NCBI RefSeq assembly: GCF_001425835.1
Contig: NZ_LMDP01000003.1
Coordinates: forward strand, 752,001 to 816,000
Direction: 5' to 3'
Source: Afipia sp. Root123D2
GTDB taxonomy: Bacteria; Pseudomonadota; Alphaproteobacteria; Rhizobiales; Xanthobacteraceae
Length of the DNA: 64,000 nucleotides
Made by a program: the position numbers and the translations under genes. The notes beneath the pieces were generated by a model. The model did no database searches. It was not told the origin of the DNA and saw nothing but the letters and a program-made list of their open reading frames with translations. Below, in pieces: positions 9,238-18,965 of this stretch; the stretch's first letter is position 1; each line of letters opens with the position of its first letter.

Positions 9238-9720
9238 ATGTTGCGTATCAGTATCCTGGTGTCAGCCCTCCCCCTGATTGCCGCAGGCGGACTGGCCGGC
9301 GGGCAACTCGCCCCGGCCGCGCAGCCCTGCATCCAGCTCTCCAGCGTCTCGGTGCGGATCGCCCACGCGCCGTGGCAAAGCCAGCAGCATGTCTCCTTCA
9401 CCACCGATCCCAAGGCGGCGACGGTGCGGGTGCAGATCGTCGACAGCCCCGAGTTGGCGGATTTCTCCGTGGTCGATGACGCCGATCCGCAAGATCCGAG
9501 CGCAGCGGAGGGCGCCGGCTGCTCGGCCGCCGGTCCCACCCGGTACATCGGCATATCGTCGACCGCTTCGCAGTCCGAGCCGGTGATCTATCTGTCGGCC
9601 GAGCCCGGCGCGGATTATCGCGTCTACGTGAACTCCAAAACCTTCACGGCTGAGGACGCGGCCGCGCTGATCGTCGGCGCGTCTCCGGCGCAGGCTCACC
9701 AGCTCGCCGCCGCGCTTTAA
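9238..9720 (+). CDS. Secreted hypothetical protein
   Basis: A 160-residue protein with an N-terminal signal-like segment (LRISILVSALPLIAAGG) that might be cleaved near residues 24-30. The mature part has two cysteines (CIQLSS, GAGCSAAGP) that could form a disulfide. Segments such as VRVQIVDSPELADFSVVDDAD and IGISSTASQSEPVIYLS look like a compact beta-rich domain. I do not recognise the family, though similar small exported proteins occur in this group. The ATG is preceded by a short CCCGGC/GCCGGG hairpin at 9201-9218. Confidence 0.65.
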   Translation: MLRISILVSALPLIAAGGLAGGQLAPAAQPCIQLSSVSVRIAHAPWQSQQHVSFTTDPKAATVRVQIVDSPELADFSVVDDADPQDPSAAEGAGCSAAGPTRYIGISSTASQSEPVIYLSAEPGADYRVYVNSKTFTAEDAAALIVGASPAQAHQLAAAL

Positions 9721-9844
9721 CCTGCCGTCAACCATAACACCACGCGACCGGACGACGACAAACACGCTTCAAGTTCTTCGCAACGTCCGCGCAGCATCCT
9801 TCCAAACAGCGGTGGGTTCGCATGATCCAGAGTCGGGACGGAAT

Positions 9845-12082
9845 ATGATGCGGGGTTTGCGAATCAAGGCGAGGCGGCGCCGCTTCAACCGCAACCATCC
9901 GCGGATCGCATTCGCGATCCGCTCCTTCATGATTTTCTCGGCGACGTTCGGCGGGGCCTACGGCTTTCTCGCCGGAAGCCGTTCGCCCGACTCGGGCTAT
10001 AACCCCACCACGTTCGCGATCGGCGCGAGTTTCCTGTTCGCGGTCGCCTGCGTCGCGCTGGCGATGCTGAGCATGCGGATGCGCTGGCTGCGCAAGAAAA
10101 TGCGCACGCTCGCCCTGCACAATGAATCGCTGATGGACCGCAACTGGGAACTGAAAGAAGCCGAGCAGCATGCGCGGCGGCTGTTCGAATCCCAGAGCGA
10201 CCTGATCGTGCTGCGCGATGCGCAGGGCCGCATCACCTTCGCCAACGATGCCTATTGCACGCTGGCGCAGAAATCCCGCACCGAGCTGACCGGAACCGAT
10301 TTCACGCTCGACGTGCTTGAACAGGGCGAAGCCGCGATCGAGCCGAACGGCGCGCGGGTTCACGACCAGAAAATCGCAAGCCCGCTCGGCCCGCGCTGGA
10401 TCGCGTGGCGCGAAAACCTGATCCGCCCGGACGCCGGCCAGCCTGCCGAACTGCAATGCGTCGGCCGCGATGTCACCGATCGCGCCGAGACCGAACGCGC
10501 GCTCGGCAACGCCCGCGACTATGCCGACGCCGCCAATCGCGCCAAGTCGAAGTTCCTGGCGATGGCCTCGCACGAAATCCGCACGCCGCTGAACGGCATC
10601 ATCGGCATGAGCGGCCTGCTGCTCGACACGCCGCTGACGCCGGAGCAGACCACCTACGTCAAGGCGGTGAAAACCTCCGGCGACGCGCTGCTGTCGCTGA
10701 TCGAGGAGCTGCTGGATTTCTCCAAGATCGAAGCCGGCAAGATCGACCTCGAACACCGGCCGTTCATGCTCGGCGCGCTGATCGAGGACATCACCGAATT
10801 GCTGGCGCCGCGCGCGCAGGCGCGCAATCTCGAAATCGCGTCTTACGTCGACGAGCGGCTGCCGCTCGAAGTGATGGGCGATGCGGCGCGGCTGCGGCAG
10901 GTGCTGCTCAACCTCGCCGGCAATGCGATCAAGTTCACCACAACCGGCGGCGTCGCGCTGATCGTCGAGCCCGGCATCTGGCCCAACGAGATCAGCTTCC
11001 TGGTCCGCGACACCGGCATCGGCATCGCGCCGGAAGCGCAGACGCGGATTTTCCGCGAGTTCGAACAAGCGGATGAAAGCACGGCGCGGACCTATGGCGG
11101 CACCGGCCTCGGACTGAGCATCAGCGAGCGCATCGTGCGGCGCATGGGCGGACGCATCGCGCTGGAAAGCACACCCGGCGAAGGCGCGACCTTCGAGGTG
11201 TCGATTCCGCTGAAGGCATCCGAATCCGCCGACGGCGCGGTCAACAGATTCATCGCGCCCAATCTCGCCGGCAAATCGATCATGCTGGCGGCGCCGCAGA
11301 CCATCGAGACGGCGCTGATCGCGCGCCGGCTGGAGCGCTGGGGCGCGCAGACCTGCACCACCTCGGATCTCGCCGTGGCGCGTGCATTGCTGCCGGAGCG
11401 CGCGTGGCACGCATTGATTGCCGATCATGCGCTGGGCGGCGAGAACGTCCGGCGGCTCGGAAACACCGCGCTGGCGTGCGCCACCCATCGGATCGCGATG
11501 TTCACACCGGCCGAGCGCCACGACCTGCAGCCGTCGGCGATGGCCGCGTTCAACGGCTATCTGGTCAAGCCGCTGCGCGCCGCATCGCTGGCCGCGCGGC
11601 TGACGGCCGAAGCCACGATGCTCGTGCCCGACATCGGCAGCGACGCCGCCGATGTCACGATCGCGCCGTCCAAACCGGAAGGGCTTTCGATTCTGGTCGC
11701 CGAGGACAACGAGATCAACGCGCTGCTGATGCGCTCGCTGCTCACCCGGCTCGGCCATCATCCGGTGATCACCATCAACGGCCGCGAGGCGCTCGATTCG
11801 TGGCTCGCCGCGGAAATCGCCGGCACGCCCTATGATGTCGTTCTCATGGATGTGCAGATGCCCGAACTCGACGGCATCGAAGCGACGCGGCGAATTCGCG
11901 CCCATGAAGCCGAGCGCAGCCTGAGCCGCAGCCGCGTTCTCGCACTGACTGCCAACACGCTGGTGGACGATCGCTACGCCTGCTTCGAGGCCGGCATGGA
12001 CGGCTTCCTGGTCAAGCCGCTCGATCGCGACAAACTTGTCGAAGCACTCGCGGGCTTCGCACCGGCGCGCGCCAACGCATAA
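9845..12082 (+). CDS. Membrane hybrid histidine kinase (PAS-HisKA-HATPase-degenerate REC-REC)
   Basis: The 745-residue protein has a basic N terminus, two transmembrane segments (about residues 22-40 and 56-76), a coiled linker, a PAS domain ([24 protein letters not shown]), HisKA with [11 protein letters not shown] (phospho-acceptor His243), and HATPase_c with N (NLAGNAIKF), G1 (DTGIGIA) and G2 (GGTGLGL) boxes. Next comes a receiver-like domain lacking the N-terminal acidic pair, then a complete receiver with AEDNEIN and LMDVQMP (Asp669). ATG 9845 was chosen over an in-frame TTG-type start at 9812. Its signal and partner are unknown; olsB lies 130 bp downstream. Confidence 0.9.
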   Translation: MMRGLRIKARRRRFNRNHPRIAFAIRSFMIFSATFGGAYGFLAGSRSPDSGYNPTTFAIGASFLFAVACVALAMLSMRMRWLRKKMRTLALHNESLMDRNWELKEAEQHARRLFESQSDLIVLRDAQGRITFANDAYCTLAQKSRTELTGTDFTLDVLEQGEAAIEPNGARVHDQKIASPLGPRWIAWRENLIRPDAGQPAELQCVGRDVTDRAETERALGNARDYADAANRAKSKFLAMASHEIRTPLNGIIGMSGLLLDTPLTPEQTTYVKAVKTSGDALLSLIEELLDFSKIEAGKIDLEHRPFMLGALIEDITELLAPRAQARNLEIASYVDERLPLEVMGDAARLRQVLLNLAGNAIKFTTTGGVALIVEPGIWPNEISFLVRDTGIGIAPEAQTRIFREFEQADESTARTYGGTGLGLSISERIVRRMGGRIALESTPGEGATFEVSIPLKASESADGAVNRFIAPNLAGKSIMLAAPQTIETALIARRLERWGAQTCTTSDLAVARALLPERAWHALIADHALGGENVRRLGNTALACATHRIAMFTPAERHDLQPSAMAAFNGYLVKPLRAASLAARLTAEATMLVPDIGSDAADVTIAPSKPEGLSILVAEDNEINALLMRSLLTRLGHHPVITINGREALDSWLAAEIAGTPYDVVLMDVQMPELDGIEATRRIRAHEAERSLSRSRVLALTANTLVDDRYACFEAGMDGFLVKPLDRDKLVEALAGFAPARANA

Positions 12083-12212
12083 GCGCCGCGCGCGTCGTCG
12101 AAACGTCGCAAACACGCGCGCCGCGCGATGTCATAAAAGCTTTGAACACCCGTGATTATTGAAGCGCGAAGGCCGCGCTGATCTGATTCGTGCGCGCGGC
12201 GCGAGGACTTTC

Positions 12213-13175
12213 ATGCGCGGCGATGATTTCGTTGGCTCAAAGCCCGGCCTGATGCAATTGCTCAAGCCGGAGAATGCCAGATCGGCGGCGAACGCCGCAG
12301 TCACATGGTTCGCGCCACAGCTGCGCGGCGATTCCGTCATCAAGCCGTTTCACGGTTTCGCGGATCCGGTGCCGTCGCTCGGCCGCATCGGGCCGCTGGA
12401 AGTCCGGCTCGCCAGCAAGCCCGGCGACATCAAGCGCGCGCAGAAATTGCGCTACAAGGTGTTCTATCGCGACGGCAACGCAATCGCCGACGCCGCAACC
12501 ATGCTGGCGCGCCGCGACAAGGATGCCTTCGACAAGGTCTGCGATCATCTGATGGTGATCGACCATGCCGCCAAGCCGTCGCTGAGCGGCAAGCAGCCGG
12601 TGGTCGGCACCTATCGCCTGCTCCGGCAGGATGTCGCCGAAGCCAGCGGCGGTTTCTACAGCGAGGACGAGTTCGACATCGCGAGCCTGATCGAGCGTCA
12701 CGCTTCGCTGCGTTTCCTCGAACTCGGGCGGTCCTGCGTGCTGCCGCCCTACCGCACCAAGCGCACCGTCGAGCTGCTGTGGCATGGCGTATGGAGTTAC
12801 GTGCGGCGGCACCGGCTCGATGTGATGATCGGCTGCGCCAGCCTCAGCGGCACCGACCCGGATCGTCTCGCAGTGCCGCTGTCGTTCCTGCATCACTTTG
12901 CCCGCGCGCCGGAAGAATGGCGCGCTCAAGCGCAACCGTCGCGCCGCGTCGAGATGAACCGGATGGCGAAGGATGCGATCGACACCAGGGCGGCGCTGCG
13001 CGAGCTGCCGCCGCTGATCAAGGGTTACCTCCGGGTTGGCGCTTTCGTCGGCGACGGCGCGGTGATCGACCACCAGTTCGGCACCACCGACGTGCTGATC
13101 GTGATGCCGGTCTCGGCGATCAGCGCGCGCTATATCGGCCACTTCGGCGCCGACGCCACGCGGCATGCGGCGTGA
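12213..13175 (+). CDS. olsB: L-ornithine N-alpha-acyltransferase OlsB (GNAT-fold)
   Basis: OlsB transfers a 3-hydroxyacyl chain from acyl-ACP to ornithine, the first step to ornithine lipids of the outer membrane. The 320-residue protein shows LGPLEV-type entry (RIGPLEVRLASKPGDIKRAQKLRYKVFY), VVGTYRLLRQ, FYSEDEFDI, and FLELGRSCVLPPYR, which are family signatures. ATG 12213 follows GAGGA; an upstream TTG at 12159 is less likely. No adjacent olsA is present, as is usual when the two genes are unlinked. Related hemolysin-like GNAT proteins are the alternative annotation of the same family. Confidence 0.85.
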   Translation: MRGDDFVGSKPGLMQLLKPENARSAANAAVTWFAPQLRGDSVIKPFHGFADPVPSLGRIGPLEVRLASKPGDIKRAQKLRYKVFYRDGNAIADAATMLARRDKDAFDKVCDHLMVIDHAAKPSLSGKQPVVGTYRLLRQDVAEASGGFYSEDEFDIASLIERHASLRFLELGRSCVLPPYRTKRTVELLWHGVWSYVRRHRLDVMIGCASLSGTDPDRLAVPLSFLHHFARAPEEWRAQAQPSRRVEMNRMAKDAIDTRAALRELPPLIKGYLRVGAFVGDGAVIDHQFGTTDVLIVMPVSAISARYIGHFGADATRHAA

Positions 13176-13208
13176 TCTGAGGCTACAAATAGCGCGATAA
13201 AATTCGAT

Positions 13209-13296
13209 GTCATCACCGGGCTTGTCCCGGTGATCCCGCTTAGGGACGCACCGTGCCCACCTCAGCGAGATGCCCGGGACAAGCCCGGGCATGACA
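13209..13296. repeat. REP-like double hairpin between olsB and coaA
   Basis: Palindrome ATCACCGGG/CCCGGTGAT (13212-13220 with 13226-13234) is followed by CGCTTAGG and palindrome ATGCCCGGG/CCCGGGCAT (13270-13278 with 13284-13292). The second hairpin matches that at 3.1 kb, and the first matches that at 24.0 kb. The element lies between convergent genes. Confidence 0.75.
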
Positions 13297-13322
13297 ACGA
13301 CTAATATCTGTAAAGATAAAAA

Positions 13323-14279
13323 TCACAGCCGCCGCAGCGACACCTTCTCGATGACGTGGTTCGCGCCCTTTTCGAGGATCAGCGTCGCGCGCGGCCGCGT
13401 CGGCAACACGTTCTCCCGCAGGTTGACGAGGTTGATCGTGTTCCAGATCGACAGCGCGGTTTCGGTCGCTTCCTCGTCGGATAATTTGGCGTAGCGGTTG
13501 AAGTACGATCGCGGATCGCTGAACGCCGTGCCGCGCAAGGTGAGAAAGCGCTCGACGTACCAATCCCTCAGGATGGTTTCGTCGGCATCGATATAAACCG
13601 AGAAGTCGAAGAAGTCGGAGACGAACGGCACCGCCTTGCCGTCGCTCGGCAGCCGGCCGGTCTGCAGCACGTTGAGGCCTTCGACGATCAGGATGTCCGG
13701 CTGGTCGACCTCGATGCCGCCACCGGGCACGATGTCGTAGGTCAAATGCGAATAGACCGGCGCGCGCACCGGGTGGCGGCCGGCCTTGATGTCGCTGAGG
13801 AACGAGAGCAGCGCCCGCAGATCGTAGCTTTCGGGAAAGCCTTTCTTCTGCATCAGGCCTTCGCGTTCGAGCACCGCGTTCGGATAAAGAAACCCGTCGG
13901 TGGTGACGAGATCGACCTTCGGCATCGGCGACCATCTGGCGAGCAACGCCTGCAGCACGCGCGCGGTGGTCGATTTCCCCACCGCCACCGATCCTGCGAC
14001 GCCGATGATATACGGCATCTTGCGGTCCTGAATGCCGAGAAAGCGGCGCTGGGCAAAGAACAGCCGCTGGGTCGAGGCGACGTAAAACGACAGAAGACGC
14101 GACAGCGGCAGGTAGATTTCCTCGACTTCCTTGATATCGAGACGATCGTGCATCGAATGAAGACGCTCGACCTCGCTGGCCGTCAGCGTCATCGGCGTGT
14201 CTTCGCGCAGTTTGGCCCACTCGGCCCGCGTGAATGCCCGGTACGGATCGTACTGCTGCAGTTCGGCTCGCATATCCAT
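13323..14279 (-). CDS. coaA: Type I pantothenate kinase
   Basis: CoaA phosphorylates pantothenate, the first committed step of coenzyme A synthesis. The 318-residue protein has the usual family length, the P-loop [46 protein letters not shown] and [14 protein letters not shown] 14279 gives the canonical start [21 protein letters not shown]; an ATG two codons later is possible. It is downstream of hisE on the same strand. Another CoA gene, coaE, lies 10 kb away. Confidence 0.96.
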   Translation of the reverse strand: MDMRAELQQYDPYRAFTRAEWAKLREDTPMTLTASEVERLHSMHDRLDIKEVEEIYLPLSRLLSFYVASTQRLFFAQRRFLGIQDRKMPYIIGVAGSVAVGKSTTARVLQALLARWSPMPKVDLVTTDGFLYPNAVLEREGLMQKKGFPESYDLRALLSFLSDIKAGRHPVRAPVYSHLTYDIVPGGGIEVDQPDILIVEGLNVLQTGRLPSDGKAVPFVSDFFDFSVYIDADETILRDWYVERFLTLRGTAFSDPRSYFNRYAKLSDEEATETALSIWNTINLVNLRENVLPTRPRATLILEKGANHVIEKVSLRRL

Positions 14280-14364
14280 GAGCCAACCTTTCTTCTGGAG
14301 CACAACCCGGAAAGCGGATCGGATTTCCGACGCGGCGGCGCTCAAACAAAACGATGGAGCAAGG

Positions 14365-14688
14365 TCAGTCGCGCTTACGCGCGGCTTTTTCCTCCAGTCC
14401 GGACATTTGCGTGCGCCGGGCGAGCGCGTCTTCGACATCGGCCAAGGTCACGCCCCGTGACTTCAGCAATACCAGCCAGTGAAACACCAGATCGGCGCTT
14501 TCCGCGATCAGGTGATCGCGGTCGTTTTCGATGGCGGCGATCACGGTCTCAACCGCTTCCTCGCCGAATTTCTTGGCGCAATGTTCGGCGCCCTTGTCCA
14601 GCAGCTTGCGCGTGTAGGACACGTCGCCGCCCGACGCCGCGCGGGCGTCGATGGTGGCGGCAAGATCATGGATGGTGAAACGGGTCAT
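14365..14688 (-). CDS. hisE: Phosphoribosyl-ATP pyrophosphatase
   Basis: HisE hydrolyses phosphoribosyl-ATP to phosphoribosyl-AMP in histidine synthesis. The 107-residue all-alpha MazG-like protein shows [24 protein letters not shown] (metal-binding glutamates) and [16 protein letters not shown]. It is a stand-alone HisE, not fused to HisI, and no hisI is present in the window. It follows hisF with a 73-bp gap. Confidence 0.95.
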   Translation of the reverse strand: MTRFTIHDLAATIDARAASGGDVSYTRKLLDKGAEHCAKKFGEEAVETVIAAIENDRDHLIAESADLVFHWLVLLKSRGVTLADVEDALARRTQMSGLEEKAARKRD

Positions 14689-14761
14689 GACGGCTTTGTA
14701 ACATCCCGGACCCCTGCCGGGGAGCGCAAAGTGCTGACAGGTTTAAAGTTTTCGCCCCGGG

Positions 14762-15526
14762 TCATGGATCGAGCCGCATCGGCAGGCCGGCCCTTACCAT
14801 GTGGTCCTTAGCCTGGCGGATGGTGAATTCGCCGAAGTGGAAGATCGAGGCCGCCAGCACCGCCGTGGCGTGGCCGTCGCGAATCCCGGCGACCAGATGA
14901 TCGAGATTGCCGACGCCGCCCGACGCGATCACCGGCACATTGACGCTGTCGGCAATGGCGCGGGTCAGCGGAATGTCGAAGCCCTGGCGGGTGCCGTCGC
15001 GGTCCATCGAGGTCAGCAGGATCTCACCGGCGCCGAGAGACACCACTTCCTGGGCGTATTCGATGGCGTCGATGCCGGTCGACTTGCGCCCGCCATGGGT
15101 GAAGATTTCCCAGCGGTCGGACTTCGTCCGCTTGGCATCGATGGCGACGACAATGCACTGGTCGCCGAATTTCTCGGCGGCTTCCTTGACGAACTCGCGG
15201 CGGCTGACCGCGGCCGAATTGATCGAGACCTTGTCGGCGCCGGAATTGAGCAGCGTGCGGATGTCCTCGACGGTGCGCACGCCGCCACCGACCGTCAGCG
15301 GCATGAAACAGGCTTCCGCCGTCCGCCGCACCACGTCGAACATGGTGGCGCGGTTCTCATGGGTCGCGGCGATATCGAGAAAGCACAGTTCGTCGGCGCC
15401 GGCGGCGTCATAGGCGATCGCCGCTTCCACCGGATCGCCGGCATCGCGCAGGTCGACGAAATTGACACCCTTGACGACGCGGCCGTCTTTCACATCGAGG
15501 CAGGGAATGACGCGGACCTTGAACAT
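14762..15526 (-). CDS. hisF: Imidazole glycerol phosphate synthase subunit HisF
   Basis: HisF is the cyclase half of imidazole glycerol phosphate synthase; with ammonia from HisH it makes IGP and AICAR. The 254-residue TIM barrel starts [20 protein letters not shown], with catalytic Asp11 in CLDVKDG, and includes [22 protein letters not shown] and LTSMDRDGT (second catalytic Asp). [11 protein letters not shown] is the C-terminal phosphate loop. It is eight bases downstream of hisA. Confidence 0.97.
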   Translation of the reverse strand: MFKVRVIPCLDVKDGRVVKGVNFVDLRDAGDPVEAAIAYDAAGADELCFLDIAATHENRATMFDVVRRTAEACFMPLTVGGGVRTVEDIRTLLNSGADKVSINSAAVSRREFVKEAAEKFGDQCIVVAIDAKRTKSDRWEIFTHGGRKSTGIDAIEYAQEVVSLGAGEILLTSMDRDGTRQGFDIPLTRAIADSVNVPVIASGGVGNLDHLVAGIRDGHATAVLAASIFHFGEFTIRQAKDHMVRAGLPMRLDP

Positions 15527-15533
15527 CGGATGC

Positions 15534-16274
15534 CTATGCCGCCGTGCGCGAGTTGCAGATCAAAGTGAGCGCTTCCGCCGGATCGATCCGGCCGTCATAG
15601 AGCGCGCGGCCCGAGATCGCGCCTTCGAGTTTTTTCGCGCGCGGTTCCAGCATCGCCTTGATGTCGGCGATCGAGGCGAGGCCGCCGGATGCGATCACCG
15701 GAATCGAAATCGCCTCGGCGAGCGCGATGGTCGCGTCGAGATTGAGGCCCTTGAGCAGACCGTCGCGGGCGATATCGGTGAAAATGATCGCGGCGACACC
15801 GGCATCCTCGAACCGCTGCGCGATATCGAGCGCGGTCACCGTCGAAGTTTCCGCCCAGCCTTCGACCGCGACCTTGCCGTCGCGGGCATCGAGGCCGACC
15901 GCGACGCGGCCGGGAAATTTCTTCGCGGCTTCCTTCACGAATGCAGGATCGCGCACTGCGGCGGTGCCGATGATGACGCGCGCGACGCCCTTGGCGAGCC
16001 ACGCTTCCAGCGTCGCCAGATCGCGGATACCGCCGCCGAGCTGCACCGGCATTTTCACCGTCTTCAACATGCCTTCGACCGCCTGCGCGTTCATCGGCTT
16101 GCCGGCGAAGGCGCCGTCGAGATCGACAACGTGCAAATACTCGAAGCCCTGACGCTCGAACGCCGCCGCCTGCGCAGCGGGATCGAGATTGAACACGGTG
16201 GCGCGCGCCATGTCGCCCTGCTCGAGGCGGACGCACTGGCCATTTTTCAGATCGATGGCGGGAAAAAGAATCAC
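15534..16274 (-). CDS. hisA: ProFAR isomerase HisA
   Basis: HisA isomerises ProFAR to PRFAR in histidine synthesis. The 246-residue TIM barrel starts [20 protein letters not shown], with the catalytic Asp in AIDLKNG, and contains [20 protein letters not shown], and [13 protein letters not shown] (second Asp). The start is GTG at 16274, overlapping the TGA of hisH by four bases (GTGA), so translation is probably coupled. An upstream ATG in frame would lie within hisH. Confidence 0.96.
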   Translation of the reverse strand: MILFPAIDLKNGQCVRLEQGDMARATVFNLDPAAQAAAFERQGFEYLHVVDLDGAFAGKPMNAQAVEGMLKTVKMPVQLGGGIRDLATLEAWLAKGVARVIIGTAAVRDPAFVKEAAKKFPGRVAVGLDARDGKVAVEGWAETSTVTALDIAQRFEDAGVAAIIFTDIARDGLLKGLNLDATIALAEAISIPVIASGGLASIADIKAMLEPRAKKLEGAISGRALYDGRIDPAEALTLICNSRTAA

Positions 16275-16921
16275 GGCTTCCACTTCAGAAAATTTGAAAT
16301 CAGGGCGAGCCCGAAGCGCTGGCTTTTTTCGGGATGGAATTGCGTACCGATGACCGTGTCGCGGCCGACAACGGCCGTCAGCGGGCCGCCGTAATCGGCG
16401 CGCGCCAGCACGTCGGCCTCGTTGGTGGCCTTGAGCTGATACGAATGCACGAAATAGGCATGACGGCCCTTGTCGCCAAGCGGCAGCCGTTCCAGCACCG
16501 GATGCTCGCGCACCAGTTCGAGCGTGTTCCAGCCCATGTGCGGAATCTTCAGGTTCTCGTCGCGCGGCGCGATCTTCTCGACATCGCCGGAGATCCAGTC
16601 GAGCCCCGGCGTCGTGACGTACTCCTTGCCCTGCGTTGCCAGCAACTGCATGCCGACGCAGATGCCGAAGAAGGGTCTGGCCTTGATGCGCACCGCTTCG
16701 GTCATCGCATCGACCATGCCGTCGAGCCCGTCGAGTCCCTTGCGGCAATCGGCGAACGCACCGACGCCCGGCAACACGATGCGGTCGGCGCGGAACACGA
16801 TCTCGGGATCGCGTGTCACCACGATCTTTTCGGGATTCTCCATGCTCCGCGCGGCGCGCTCGAATGCCTTGGCCGCCGAGTGCAGGTTGCCGGAGCCGTA
16901 ATCGATAATGGCAACGCTCAC
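16271..16921 (-). CDS. hisH: Imidazole glycerol phosphate synthase subunit HisH
   Basis: HisH is the glutaminase that feeds ammonia to HisF. The 216-residue class I glutamine amidotransferase has [10 protein letters not shown] at its N terminus, [10 protein letters not shown], the nucleophile elbow [12 protein letters not shown] (Cys) and the catalytic QFHPEKSQ (His-Glu). Four-base overlaps occur at both ends: with hisA downstream and with the DUF2628 gene upstream. This makes a compact DUF2628-hisH-hisA-hisF run. Confidence 0.97.
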   Translation of the reverse strand: MSVAIIDYGSGNLHSAAKAFERAARSMENPEKIVVTRDPEIVFRADRIVLPGVGAFADCRKGLDGLDGMVDAMTEAVRIKARPFFGICVGMQLLATQGKEYVTTPGLDWISGDVEKIAPRDENLKIPHMGWNTLELVREHPVLERLPLGDKGRHAYFVHSYQLKATNEADVLARADYGGPLTAVVGRDTVIGTQFHPEKSQRFGLALISNFLKWKP

Positions 16922-17415
16922 CGCGGTACTCCCGGCTGGGGAAAGGATCCGATGACATCGTTTCCGCCGAGCGAAGCCCGCGGCAGCGGCGGCAGCGACG
17001 ATGGCGTGGCGCGGCCGGGCTCGCCGTTCACGCCGGCCGGCCAGCGATCGAAAAACCGCCGCTCAGCGGCTTCCTCGTCATCGGCGACGACGACGTCGAG
17101 CTGCTGCCACTTGCGCCGCCGCAGCGTCCAGCGCCACAGCGAGCCGGCCTCAAGCCCGACCAGCGCGGCGACAATCAGCATCATCAGCATGCGGGCGCCG
17201 GCGCCGATGCCGAACCACGACATCGCAACCTCCGCCGCGACCGTGAGCACGACATAGCCGAACAGCACCAGCCACAGCCGGTGCCACGCCAGCCAGACGA
17301 TGCTGGCGACAAACGCCCAGAAGTAAAATCCGTCGCGAACGAACACAAAACGATCCGGCGTGGCGCGGACGTCAACGCCATAGCTCGACGGCGCGTGAAC
17401 TGTGTACACCGGCAT
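16918..17415 (-). CDS. DUF2628 membrane protein translationally coupled to hisH
   Basis: The 165-residue protein begins [26 protein letters not shown], typical of DUF2628. It has three hydrophobic segments: about residues 31-48, 50-68 and 71-92. The C-terminal 70 residues are cytoplasmic-looking and charged ([20 protein letters not shown]), ending in a proline-rich tail. Its stop overlaps the hisH start by four bases (ATGA). DUF2628 has no assigned biochemical role; the family is regularly found beside hisH/hisB in this clade. Involvement in histidine metabolism is only a positional guess. Confidence 0.8.
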   Translation of the reverse strand: MPVYTVHAPSSYGVDVRATPDRFVFVRDGFYFWAFVASIVWLAWHRLWLVLFGYVVLTVAAEVAMSWFGIGAGARMLMMLIVAALVGLEAGSLWRWTLRRRKWQQLDVVVADDEEAAERRFFDRWPAGVNGEPGRATPSSLPPLPRASLGGNDVIGSFPQPGVPR

Positions 17416-17489
17416 GTTTCGTCTCCGACGCTCTGCCCGAGCAATGAACGCGCGACGTCGCGAAACGGATTCCGCGGCGCGCGACTGGA

Positions 17490-18083
17490 TCAGCCGCCGA
17501 GCTGTCCCTTGGTCGACGGCACTTCGCCCTTGGCCTGCGGATCGATGGCGACCGCGGCGCGCAACGCACGCGCCAGGCCCTTGAAGCAGGATTCGGCGAT
17601 ATGGTGGCTGTTCTCGCCGTACAGCGTCTCGACATGCAGCGTCACGCCGGCGTTGATCGCGAAGGCGTTGAACCACTCGCGCACCAGCTCGGTGTCGAAC
17701 GCGCCGATCTTGTCGCGCGGAAATTCGACCCTGAACACCAGCACCGGACGGCCGGAAATGTCGATGACCACCCGCGACAGCGTTTCGTCCATCGGCATGT
17801 GTACGCCGGCATAGCGGGTGATGCCGCGCATGTCGCCGAGCGCCTGCTTCACCGCCTGGCCGAGCGCGATGCCGACATCTTCTGTGGTGTGGTGATTATC
17901 GACGTGGAGATCGCCGTCGGCCTTGACGGTGATGTCGATCCGGGAATGGCGCGCCAGCAGATCGAGCATATGGTCGAAAAACCCGATGCCGGTCACGACA
18001 TCGGACACCCCGGTGCCGTCGAGATTGACGGACACCTGGACGTCGGTTTCCTTGGTCTTGCGCTTGATCGTCGCCGTGCGCAT
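17490..18083 (-). CDS. hisB: Imidazoleglycerol-phosphate dehydratase
   Basis: HisB dehydrates imidazole glycerol phosphate to imidazole acetol phosphate. The 197-residue monofunctional protein carries the metal-binding histidine motifs [13 protein letters not shown] (about residues 40-52), [14 protein letters not shown] and [19 protein letters not shown]. It lacks the phosphatase domain of enterobacterial HisB. It is the most upstream his gene here, 74 bp before the DUF2628 gene, and diverges from hslV. Confidence 0.97.
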   Translation of the reverse strand: MRTATIKRKTKETDVQVSVNLDGTGVSDVVTGIGFFDHMLDLLARHSRIDITVKADGDLHVDNHHTTEDVGIALGQAVKQALGDMRGITRYAGVHMPMDETLSRVVIDISGRPVLVFRVEFPRDKIGAFDTELVREWFNAFAINAGVTLHVETLYGENSHHIAESCFKGLARALRAAVAIDPQAKGEVPSTKGQLGG

Positions 18084-18216
18084 GAAAAATGCTCTCCGGG
18101 GCCTGAAAGTCGGGGTCTTTTAACAGGCCGATGACGCCTTCGCTACTGCGAGAAAGGTCGAATCGCGCTCCTTCGTCGCACTATGGTGACCGAAATCCGC
18201 ATGGCCGCCCGGCCCG

Positions 18217-18245
18217 ATTGCATCCCCGGCCTCCGATCCCTAAAT
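18217..18245 (+). promoter_or_regulatory. Possible heat-shock (RpoH-type) promoter of hslV
   Basis: ATTG (18217-18220) is followed 17 bases later by CCCTAAAT (18238-18245), 24 bases before the hslV ATG. This loosely resembles the alphaproteobacterial RpoH pattern CTTG-N17/18-CYTATnT. The match is imperfect and supported mainly by the expected heat regulation of hslVU. Confidence 0.3.
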
Positions 18246-18268
18246 CTGGCGCAACGAAAGGTCCCCTT

Positions 18269-18823
18269 ATGCAAGCATCACAGCCGGAAATCTGGCACGG
18301 CACCACGATTCTGACAGTCCGCAAGAGCGGCAGGGTGGTGATCGGCGGCGACGGGCAAGTCTCCATCGGTCAGACGGTCATCAAATCCAACGCCAAAAAG
18401 GTCCGCAAGCTCGGCAAGGGTGACGTGATCGGCGGTTTTGCCGGCGCCACGGCCGATGCCTTCACCCTGTTCGAGCGGCTGGAAAGCAAGCTCGACCAGT
18501 ATCCGGGGCAACTGACCCGCGCCTGCGTCGAACTGGCGAAGGACTGGCGCACCGACCGCTATTTGCGCCGGCTGGAAGCGATGATGATCGTCGCCGACAA
18601 GGACGTGTCGCTGGTGCTGACCGGCACCGGCGACGTACTCGAGCCCGAGCATGGCGTGATGGCGATCGGCTCCGGCGGCAATTATGCGCTGGCCGCCGCC
18701 CGCGCGCTGGAGGACACCGAAAAGGACGCCGAGACCATCGTGCGCCGCTCGCTCGACATCGCCGCCGACATCTGCGTCTACACCAATCGCAACGTGACGA
18801 TCGAAACACTGACGAGCGATTAA
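18269..18823 (+). CDS. hslV: ATP-dependent protease subunit HslV
   Basis: HslV is the proteasome-like peptidase of the HslUV protease. The 184-residue protein has a short propeptide ending at Gly11, so Thr12 ([10 protein letters not shown]) would be the N-terminal nucleophile after processing. [35 protein letters not shown] and [17 protein letters not shown] are family signatures. ATG 18269 gives the conserved start; upstream in-frame codons lie in the hisB/hslV intergenic region. hslU follows after 142 bp that contain a repeat. Confidence 0.96.
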   Translation: MQASQPEIWHGTTILTVRKSGRVVIGGDGQVSIGQTVIKSNAKKVRKLGKGDVIGGFAGATADAFTLFERLESKLDQYPGQLTRACVELAKDWRTDRYLRRLEAMMIVADKDVSLVLTGTGDVLEPEHGVMAIGSGGNYALAAARALEDTEKDAETIVRRSLDIAADICVYTNRNVTIETLTSD

Positions 18824-18834
18824 GCCATGCGCGT

Positions 18835-18946
18835 CATCATCCTTCGAGGCTCGCAAAAGCTCGCACCTCAGGATGACGACGCGAGCACAAGCCGTCACCC
18901 TGAGGCGCGAGGGCATCGCCCGAGCCTCGAAGGGCGACGGCGCTAA
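18835..18946. repeat. Composite palindromic repeat between hslV and hslU
   Basis: Two imperfect hairpins: CATCCTTCGAGGCTCGC facing GCACCTCAGGATGA (about 18839-18878), then GTCACCCTGAGG...CCTCGAAGGG (about 18895-18942). The modules CATCCTTCGAG and CCTCAGGATGA recur at 45.6 and 60.1 kb, so this belongs to the same dispersed family. It separates two genes that are normally co-transcribed. Confidence 0.65.
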
Positions 18947-18965
18947 CTCAGAGATATCAAGAAGC

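Noticed and set aside
9728-12115. A 795-residue open frame antisense to the hybrid kinase
   Set aside because: It is Arg/His/Asp-rich low-complexity translation with no domain, and the plus strand carries a complete HisKA-HATPase-REC protein. It is a GC-rich shadow frame.
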